Source: Desulfobulbus sp. (GTDB lineage Bacteria > Desulfobacterota > Desulfobulbia > Desulfobulbales > Desulfobulbaceae). From it: 13,072 bases of DNA. The position numbers and the translations under genes are program-made. The notes under the pieces are model-generated. The model saw only the letters and a list, made by a program, of their open reading frames with translations, was not told where the DNA came from and did no database searches. Location: assembly GCA_030600525.1 (NCBI GenBank), contig JAUVLX010000069.1, positions 1 through 13,072 of the forward strand. The letters run 5' to 3'. Shown here in pieces: positions 1-5,900 of the stretch. Position 1 is the stretch's first letter. Each line of letters starts with the position of its first letter.

Positions 1-258
1 CTTCCTGCTGATATTGCAGACCGGCTGATTCTACGACTAATCAATGAAAGTGTAGCCTGTCTTCGCGAAAAAGTGGTGGCAGATAGCGACCTTTTGGATG
101 CAGGAATGATTTTCGGCACCGGTTTTGCCCCTTTTCGTGGAGGTGTCATCCACTATGTGCATGAGCAATCTCCGGCAATAGTGTTGAGTAAAATGCAACA
201 ACTGGCGACTCAGTATGGTGAGCGTTTTACTCCTGATCAGGGATGGGATACGATATAA
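1..258 (+). CDS. C-terminal end of a 3-hydroxyacyl-CoA dehydrogenase / fatty-acid oxidation alpha-subunit protein (5' end outside window)
   Basis: The frame is open from base 1 and ends with TAA at 256-258, so only the last 85 residues are present. The stretch with LLDAGMIFGTGFAPFRGG (about residues 36-53 of the visible part) is the signature of the second C-terminal 3-hydroxyacyl-CoA dehydrogenase domain found in FadB/FadJ-type multifunctional proteins. These hydrate enoyl-CoA and oxidise 3-hydroxyacyl-CoA in cytoplasmic fatty-acid beta-oxidation. The visible part cannot show whether the missing N-terminus carries the enoyl-CoA hydratase domain, so a stand-alone dehydrogenase remains possible. 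No terminator is seen in the 59 bases before the acyl-CoA synthetase gene on the same strand. The two are therefore probably co-transcribed, which makes sense metabolically. Confidence 0.85.
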   Translation, partial: LPADIADRLILRLINESVACLREKVVADSDLLDAGMIFGTGFAPFRGGVIHYVHEQSPAIVLSKMQQLATQYGERFTPDQGWDTI

Positions 259-302
259 GCATAAGCTCTTTGCCCTGACAATCATCCCATCGTCGACACA
301 TG

Positions 303-310
303 AGAAGAGG
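303..310 (+). promoter_or_regulatory. Ribosome binding site that decides the start of the acyl-CoA synthetase
   Basis: AGAAGAGG lies 7 bases before the ATG at 318. An in-frame ATG also exists at 300, but no Shine-Dalgarno-like sequence precedes it and the purine-rich site lies just downstream of it. This favours 318. Confidence 0.6.
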
Positions 311-317
311 ATTATCT

Positions 318-2111
318 ATGCAGCGACACACAGATTATATAGCTCCTGATCATGCGCATACTCTACACGGTCTTTTTCTGAGACGTATTTCCCGTAGCCC
401 ACAGACAACCGCCTACAGATACTTCAACAAAATAAATGAAATATGGGAGGATATATCCTGGCTGGAGATGGGCGAGAGAGTCGCCACCTGGAAGGCAGCC
501 TTAGCCAAAGAACAACTTGAAGCAGGAGAAAGAGTTGCCCTGATGCTCCCTAATAGTCCTGAGTGGGTGTGCTTTGATATAGCAGCACTCTCACTGGGCC
601 TTGTTGTGGTTCCATTATTTGCCAATGATCGACCGGAAAACATTGCCTATATCCTTGAGGAAACGGATACCAAAATACTGCTTTGCCCTGGTCTTTCCTA
701 CTGGAACGATCTTGAACCGGTACTCAACAGGCTCAAAAACATTCAACGCATTGTTACTCTGGATTTCTGTAAGGTGCAGGACGAAGATCCCCGGATACAG
801 TGCAGCAGTGACTGGCTTGCTTGTAAACCGCTGGCACTGGACACAGAGTTCAACAATGGTGATGATTTAGCATCCATTGTTTTCACCTCCGGCACTACCG
901 GTCCGCCCAAGGGAGTTATGCTCAACCACCGTAATATCCTAGAAAACAGTTATGCAGGGCTCAAGACTATTACTATTTACCAAGAAGACCTTTTTCTTTC
1001 TTTTTTACCTATGTCCCATATGCTGGAAAGAACAGTGGGCTATTACCTGCCGATCATGGCAGGTGCTACGGTGGCTTTTGTCCGCTCTATCCCGCAACTG
1101 CAAGAGGATCTCCAGCACCTGCAGCCAACTGCCCTGATAGCGGTACCTCGTATTTTTGAAAAAATTCATGCTGGTATCGAAAGCTCATTGGCAAAAAAAA
1201 ACTGTCTTGCACAACGATTATTTGCACTGGCTGTCAAAACAGGTTGGCATCGTTTTGAGTATGAACAAAAAAGAGCATCCTGGTCACCTCTCCTTTTCCT
1301 TCACCCTCTCCTTGATAAGCTTATCGCTGCCAAGGTAAGGGAGAAGCTTGGCGGAAACCTGCGCATCATTATCAGTGGAGGAGCCGCACTCTCACCAGAA
1401 ATCGCGAAACTGTTTCTCGGCCTGGGCCTGCCCCTCTGTCAGGGATACGGTTTGACAGAAACCAGCCCGGTTGTCAGTGTCAACCGGGTGGAAGACAACC
1501 TACCTTCCGGGGTCGGTCCCCCTTTGCCTGGAGTTGAAGTAAAAACAGGTAAAGACAATGAGCTCCTGGTACGCGGCAGCTGCGTAATGGCCGGATATTG
1601 GAAAGATTCAGCAGCCACAGCCCAAACCATGACAACTGACGGATGGCTACGTACCGGTGATCAGGTTGCAATAAACAACAACCACATCCAGATCATCGGC
1701 AGACTCAAAGAGATCATAGTCCTCAGTAACAGCGAAAAAGTTGCCCCCGTGGACCTTGAAATGGCAATTACCCTGGACCCTCTTTTTGAACAGGTCATGG
1801 TCATTGGCGAGAAAAGGCCTTTTCTCACTCTGGTTGCCGTGCTAGAGCAGGAGGCATGGGCAGAACTCCGCGCCACCCTGCACCTGCCCGACAGTGACAA
1901 TTCACTCCACTCTGATAAACTGCAGCAAGATGTGCTTGCAAGGGTTGACCAGCGCCTACAGTCCTTTCCAGGATTTGCCTGGATTAAACAGGTCGTGCTC
2001 ACTCTGGAGCCATGGACGGTTGAAAACGGATTACTCACGCCTACCCTGAAAATAAAACGAAAAAAGATTGCCGACCTGATGGAGGAGGAAATTGAAAAGA
2101 TGTATGCTTAA
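318..2111 (+). CDS. Long-chain acyl-CoA synthetase (AMP-forming, FadD15-type)
   Basis: The 597-residue protein activates fatty acids with ATP and CoA through an acyl-adenylate and is likely cytoplasmic or peripheral to the inner membrane. Adenylate-forming family motifs are present in order (numbered from 318): the phosphate-binding loop FTSGTTGPPKG at about 189-199, QGYGLTET at about 375-382, GWLRTGD at about 442-448, GRLKEIIVLSNSEKVAP starting at about 461, and the C-terminal LTPTLKIKRKK containing the expected catalytic lysine region. The length and the IIVLSN and LTPTLK forms match the long-chain bacterial branch rather than acetyl-CoA synthetases. The start at 318 is chosen over the in-frame ATG at 300 because AGAAGAGG is correctly spaced from it. 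The upstream beta-oxidation gene on the same strand supports a catabolic role. Chain-length preference cannot be read from the sequence. Confidence 0.92.
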   Translation: MQRHTDYIAPDHAHTLHGLFLRRISRSPQTTAYRYFNKINEIWEDISWLEMGERVATWKAALAKEQLEAGERVALMLPNSPEWVCFDIAALSLGLVVVPLFANDRPENIAYILEETDTKILLCPGLSYWNDLEPVLNRLKNIQRIVTLDFCKVQDEDPRIQCSSDWLACKPLALDTEFNNGDDLASIVFTSGTTGPPKGVMLNHRNILENSYAGLKTITIYQEDLFLSFLPMSHMLERTVGYYLPIMAGATVAFVRSIPQLQEDLQHLQPTALIAVPRIFEKIHAGIESSLAKKNCLAQRLFALAVKTGWHRFEYEQKRASWSPLLFLHPLLDKLIAAKVREKLGGNLRIIISGGAALSPEIAKLFLGLGLPLCQGYGLTETSPVVSVNRVEDNLPSGVGPPLPGVEVKTGKDNELLVRGSCVMAGYWKDSAATAQTMTTDGWLRTGDQVAINNNHIQIIGRLKEIIVLSNSEKVAPVDLEMAITLDPLFEQVMVIGEKRPFLTLVAVLEQEAWAELRATLHLPDSDNSLHSDKLQQDVLARVDQRLQSFPGFAWIKQVVLTLEPWTVENGLLTPTLKIKRKKIADLMEEEIEKMYA

Positions 2112-2118
2112 GGGTACC

Positions 2119-2146
2119 TTGAAAAAGGAGTTTTTTCGATCATAAG
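2119..2146 (+). promoter_or_regulatory. Candidate sigma70-type promoter ahead of the molybdenum hydroxylase genes
   Basis: TTGAAA (2119-2124) and CATAAG (2141-2146) are separated by 16 bases in the short gap after the acyl-CoA synthetase. The -35 box is good and the -10 box moderate. The spacer includes GAAAAA-GGAG-TTTTTTC, a weak AT-only inverted repeat, so this could equally be part of a poor terminator. If real, the promoter would let the xanthine-dehydrogenase-type pair be expressed separately from the lipid genes. Confidence 0.3.
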
Positions 2147-2194
2147 CCCCAACTACGATCCATGTGATTGATAATGGAGACTTTGTGTACCTCT

Positions 2195-2208
2195 GAGGAT
2201 AAAAGTTG
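2195..2208 (+). promoter_or_regulatory. Ribosome binding site and TTG start of the longer form of the molybdenum subunit
   Basis: GAGG at 2195-2198 lies 7 bases before TTG at 2206. An in-frame TAA at 2200-2202 blocks any start further upstream, so TTG 2206 is the earliest possible start. A second candidate start lies at 2296. Confidence 0.4.
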
Positions 2209-4428
2209 GTTCATAACGAAATAAGCGAAGACTCCAGGAGATTAGACCGCAATAACATTTTTTTTAAAGTGCCCTTGAATCCTGAGGAAACAGACGTGCA
2301 TAAGATAAGCAAAGCAGTTGTACGTGATGATGCTGCAGATAAATCTTCAGGAAAGGCGAAGTACGTCTCCGACCTGAGCTTCCCCGGAATGCTGCATATG
2401 GCCATTAAGCCTGCGGACATCCAGCACGCCCATATTCTCAATATCGATATCCCCAAACTACCTGAAAACTACACAGTTATTAATGGTGAAGACTTCAAAG
2501 GGCAAAACCGGGCGACGATTATCGCCGAGGACTGGCCTTTTTTTGCCGAAGACAAGGTTCTTTATTATGGTCAGCCTCTGCTTGCAGTGGCCGGACCAGA
2601 GCTTGAGATCTGTGAAAAGCTCTGTTCCGAGATCACAGCTAAATATGAAACCCTTCCAGCAGTATCGGTAATAGATGAAGCCCAAGAATTTTTCAATGAC
2701 TTTCATATCGTTAAGGGATATCCCGAAAAGGCTTTTAAAAAAGCGGCTCTTATATTCGACAACTCCTACCGGACCGGCATGCAGGAGCAGGCATATATGG
2801 AGCCACAGGGAATGATTGCAGATTTCCCAGACGGCAGCCTGATGGTTCGAGGGTCGTTGCAGTGTCCCTATTACGTAAAGAATTCGCTGATGAATGCGCT
2901 GGCACTTGATGCGGACCACGTGAGGGTTATTCAGACTGTAACCGGTGGTGCATTCGGCGGTAAGGAGGATTTTCCTTCGATCCTTGCAGGCCAGGCCGCT
3001 GCCGCTGCAGTTAAGACGGGGCACCCTGTCAAAATAGTGCTCGACAGACGCCTTGACATGCAGCTTACCCCCAAAAGGCACCCATCAGTGATCGATATAC
3101 GGACGGCTATCGATGAAGAGGGACATATCATCGCGATGGATATCGATTGCAGAATAGATGCCGGTGCTTACCAAACCCTCTCCGAAGTTGTTCTTGAGCG
3201 TGCGATATTTATCTGCACTGGAGCGTATAATATAATGAATGTACATGTACGCGGACGCACGATGAAAACAAATCATATTCCCTCAGGGGCGTTCCGTGGT
3301 TTTGGCGGCCCCCAGGCGCATTTTGCAGCTGATATGAATATGCATTTTCTTGCAAATAAGCTCGGCATCCCCCCCCTCGAATTGAAAAAAAAATATCTCT
3401 ACCAACAGGGAGATCATTCCATAACAAGTGGAACCTTCCGCGACGAGATTAAATTTGACGAAATGATTGAAAAGATAGAGGAAGCTTCCGAATACAGCAG
3501 AAAATGGGAGGAGTACAACAGCAAGGCTATGTCGAAACCCTGTAGGGGGATTGGAATATCATTTGCAGCCCACGGAGGTGCATTCACCGGAAGCGGAGAA
3601 CAGGACATAATTAAAAGTCTTGTACGGCTGTCGGCTGAAAGATCAGAATCAGAGCATTACATTGTCCGCATTCTTGTTTCCAATGTTGAGATGGGCCAAG
3701 GGGCGTCGACAACACTCCGAAAAATCGTAGCAGAAACCATGTATCTACCACTTGGCCAGATCGTTTTCAACCGATCGGATACCGATGAGGTTCCCGATTC
3801 AGGCCCTACAGTTGCCTCACGTACCATAATGATAGTGGGAAAACTGTTACATGATGCGGCCAAAGAACTCCTGGAAAGAATCAACTCAGGTCATGTCCCC
3901 CAAAACGGGAAACCGGTTGACGTAGAAAAACGATATGTTCACCCTCAAGAGTTTGAATGGGATGAATCCACCTTCACCGGCGATGCCTATCCAGCTTACT
4001 CCTGGTCGACAAATGTGATAGAGGTTGAAGTCGATCCGCTCACCTATGAAACCAAAGTGATCGGTTCATGGGCAGTCTATGATGTTGGCACCCTGATAGA
4101 TTTAAATATTGTAAAAGGCCAGATGCAGGGAGGAACGGCCCAGAGCCTTGGCTCCGCCAGTCTTGAAAAGATGGAGATGATCAACGGCAGGCCTGCCCAG
4201 TTATCCTTTACAGATTACACTATTCCGACCACCCTTGATTTCCCGGATCTGCAATGCCAGTTCATCGATAATCCCTATCGCTACGGCCCCTTCGGTGCAA
4301 AATCAGCAGGTGAACTGCCCAACATAGGTCCAGCAGCAGCCTTTACCGCCGCCATCTCACAGGCCACCGGAACAATCATTACTGAAATTCCAGTTACCCC
4401 AGAAAAACTGGACGCAGAACTCAGATGA
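2206..4428 (+). CDS. Xanthine dehydrogenase-family molybdopterin-binding (catalytic) subunit
   Basis: This 740-residue protein (from TTG 2206) is the molybdenum-cofactor subunit of a xanthine dehydrogenase/aldehyde oxidase-family hydroxylase, which uses water oxygen to hydroxylate a heterocycle or aldehyde. The a/b hammerhead domain begins at about residue 38. Molybdenum-domain motifs follow: QEQAYMEP, GGAFGGKED (247-255; Glu254 aligns with the substrate-binding Glu of xanthine dehydrogenases), AFRGFGG (362-368; Arg364 aligns with the purine-orienting Arg), GAFTGSGE, VEMGQGA (494-500) and KSAGELP (699-705; Glu703 aligns with the catalytic base). Both the Glu and the Arg are xanthine-dehydrogenase-like rather than aldehyde-oxidase-like, but substrate remains inferred. 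The stop overlaps the next gene by 4 bases, implying translational coupling. The start is uncertain: GTG at 2296 has an equally good ribosome binding site and would give 710 residues starting just before the conserved domain. No XdhC-type cofactor sulfuration chaperone lies in the window. Confidence 0.9.
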   Translation: MVHNEISEDSRRLDRNNIFFKVPLNPEETDVHKISKAVVRDDAADKSSGKAKYVSDLSFPGMLHMAIKPADIQHAHILNIDIPKLPENYTVINGEDFKGQNRATIIAEDWPFFAEDKVLYYGQPLLAVAGPELEICEKLCSEITAKYETLPAVSVIDEAQEFFNDFHIVKGYPEKAFKKAALIFDNSYRTGMQEQAYMEPQGMIADFPDGSLMVRGSLQCPYYVKNSLMNALALDADHVRVIQTVTGGAFGGKEDFPSILAGQAAAAAVKTGHPVKIVLDRRLDMQLTPKRHPSVIDIRTAIDEEGHIIAMDIDCRIDAGAYQTLSEVVLERAIFICTGAYNIMNVHVRGRTMKTNHIPSGAFRGFGGPQAHFAADMNMHFLANKLGIPPLELKKKYLYQQGDHSITSGTFRDEIKFDEMIEKIEEASEYSRKWEEYNSKAMSKPCRGIGISFAAHGGAFTGSGEQDIIKSLVRLSAERSESEHYIVRILVSNVEMGQGASTTLRKIVAETMYLPLGQIVFNRSDTDEVPDSGPTVASRTIMIVGKLLHDAAKELLERINSGHVPQNGKPVDVEKRYVHPQEFEWDESTFTGDAYPAYSWSTNVIEVEVDPLTYETKVIGSWAVYDVGTLIDLNIVKGQMQGGTAQSLGSASLEKMEMINGRPAQLSFTDYTIPTTLDFPDLQCQFIDNPYRYGPFGAKSAGELPNIGPAAAFTAAISQATGTIITEIPVTPEKLDAELR
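2284..2298 (+). promoter_or_regulatory. Alternative ribosome binding site and GTG start for the molybdenum subunit
   Basis: GAGGA at 2284-2288 is followed 7 bases later by an in-frame GTG at 2296. Initiation here would remove the first 30 residues, which match nothing I recognise in the family. The protein would begin MHKISKAVVRDD, directly at the usual family start. Confidence 0.4.
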
Positions 4429-5807
4429 ACTCTCCATTTACGGTAAACTTTGAACTTGACGGCCGCAGCGTCTCATTTGAAACACGCCCTGATCGACGGC
4501 TGCTTGATTTAATACGTGAGGATGCCCGCATTACCGGTGTTCGAGAGGGCCGCGGCGAAGGGGAATGCGGCGCCTGCTGCGTACTTATTAACGGCAAGCT
4601 GATCAACTCCTGCTGTGTACCTGCTGTAAACGTTCACGGCTGCAGCGTCACAACCATTGAGGGATTTGCAGAGACAGAGGAATTCACACTCATCTCGGAT
4701 GCCTATGCCGAGGCAGGAGCTGTCCAGTGTGGTTTCTGCACTCCAGGCTTTATCATGGCCACAGCTGCTCTGCTTAAAGAAAACCCCACGCCCACCGATG
4801 AAGAAATCCGAACAGGCCTATCCGGCGTTCTTTGCCGCTGTACAGGCTATACGATGATAATCGAGGCTGTCATGCTTGCTACAAAGAAGCTGCGATTCGG
4901 CCAGCAACCTTCCGTAGGAACGGTAATAAATAGGGATACATTGATCCCCCAAACCATTGAAGGCGCGATTAAGCTTCTCAGGGATGGTTATAGGCCGGTT
5001 GCAGGTGGAACGGATCTCATCGTTCGCCGCCATGCTTTATTGAAATCCAATCCTAAGCTTGCCGGTCCGGACAAACTTTTCAGCTGCAGACAGATAACAG
5101 GTACAGATAAAATTTACTCCGGGAACGGTAGACTTATAGTAGGCTGCACCGTGAGCCTTACCGATATAATCGTATTTCCCGGATGCCCCCCACTTCTGCG
5201 TGAGGCTCTTTCTTCCATAGCAACCCCAGGTATCAGAAACGCGGCGACCTTGGCCGGTAACATCTGCAATGCCAGCCCTGCAGCAGATTCACTGCCTGCC
5301 TTATATCTGCTCAATGCAAAAATAAGGACGTCCGGTGGTTCAGGAGCGAGGGAGATCCCGATTGAGGATTTCATTACTGGGCCAGGTAGGACGCTTTTAA
5401 AACCCGATGAACTGGTCACCTCAATCAGCTGTGAGATACCGACGGGAAGTGCAGACAATCATTGCTGGATATTCAAGAAGGTCGGCACAAGGGCGGCTAA
5501 CGCGCTTTCAAAACTCAACATTGCCGCAATGTGGCAAAATGAAGCTAATACAGTATCAAATTTCAGGCTCGCTATCGGAGCCTGTGCCCCGACAGTCATT
5601 CGAAGCATTGAAGCGGAACAGCTGATAATCGGATCGAAAACCACAGATATTGAGAAATACTTACCGGAATGTCTTGCAGTCTACAGCAAATTAATCAGGC
5701 CGATAAATGACCAGCGTAGCACCGCAGCATACAGGAAAAATACTGCTCTCAAACTCATCGACTACATCATTAAAACTGCAGGGAATAATAAAGATAACCC
5801 TTCGTGA
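4425..5807 (+). CDS. Xanthine dehydrogenase-family small subunit: fused [2Fe-2S] and FAD-binding domains
   Basis: This 460-residue electron-transfer subunit pairs with the molybdenum subunit and would carry electrons from Mo through two [2Fe-2S] clusters to FAD. Its size and domain order resemble the fused XdhA subunit of Rhodobacter capsulatus. The N-terminal ferredoxin-like domain covers about residues 4-80. The helical second cluster domain is canonical, with Cys102, Cys105, Cys137 and Cys139 in QCGFCTPG and LCRCTGY. The FAD domain begins at about 170 with AGGTDL (193-198) and the TLAGNICNASPAAD loop (275-288), and the flavoprotein C-terminal domain follows to the end. Oddity: the plant-type motif of the first cluster has Arg43 (CGC, 4551-4553) where the first of four cysteines is expected, while Cys48, Cys51 and Cys63 are present. 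Extra cysteines lie at 52, 64 and 73. The start ATG at 4425 overlaps the previous stop as ATGA with no strong ribosome binding site, so translation is probably coupled. Function is well supported; activity of the first cluster is not. Confidence 0.9.
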   Translation: MNSPFTVNFELDGRSVSFETRPDRRLLDLIREDARITGVREGRGEGECGACCVLINGKLINSCCVPAVNVHGCSVTTIEGFAETEEFTLISDAYAEAGAVQCGFCTPGFIMATAALLKENPTPTDEEIRTGLSGVLCRCTGYTMIIEAVMLATKKLRFGQQPSVGTVINRDTLIPQTIEGAIKLLRDGYRPVAGGTDLIVRRHALLKSNPKLAGPDKLFSCRQITGTDKIYSGNGRLIVGCTVSLTDIIVFPGCPPLLREALSSIATPGIRNAATLAGNICNASPAADSLPALYLLNAKIRTSGGSGAREIPIEDFITGPGRTLLKPDELVTSISCEIPTGSADNHCWIFKKVGTRAANALSKLNIAAMWQNEANTVSNFRLAIGACAPTVIRSIEAEQLIIGSKTTDIEKYLPECLAVYSKLIRPINDQRSTAAYRKNTALKLIDYIIKTAGNNKDNPS

Positions 5808-5829
5808 TTTTTAGAAAACTACTGCGGCG

Positions 5830-5895
5830 TGGGTAGCGGAAACCAAAAGTAAAACATCGTCCGCTCATTTAAGATTACCTTTAATCTCCTACCCA
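5830..5895. other. Potential branched RNA fold in the convergent intergenic gap
   Basis: Three nested complementarities fill the gap between the convergent genes: TGGGTAG (5830-5836) with CTACCCA (5889-5895), GCGGA (5836-5840, sharing one base) with TCCGC (5860-5864), and AGATTA (5872-5877) with TAATCT (5882-5887) around a CCTT loop. Together they could form a three-way junction. No U-tract follows on either strand. It may serve as a bidirectional transcription stop or may be chance. Confidence 0.2.
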
Positions 5896-5900
5896 ACAGC

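Noticed and set aside
2121..2137. GAAAAA-GGAG-TTTTTTC inverted repeat as a terminator of the acyl-CoA synthetase gene
   Set aside because: The stem is only one G-C pair plus A-T pairs and is too weak to trust; the same bases fit a promoter better.
2458..3081. Open frame of 207 codons on the minus strand
   Set aside because: It lies entirely antisense to the molybdenum subunit, whose family motifs are unmistakable; the composition looks non-coding.
5830..5895. tRNA-like cloverleaf
   Set aside because: There is no T-loop consensus, no anticodon arm of the correct size and no acceptor stem with a CCA context.
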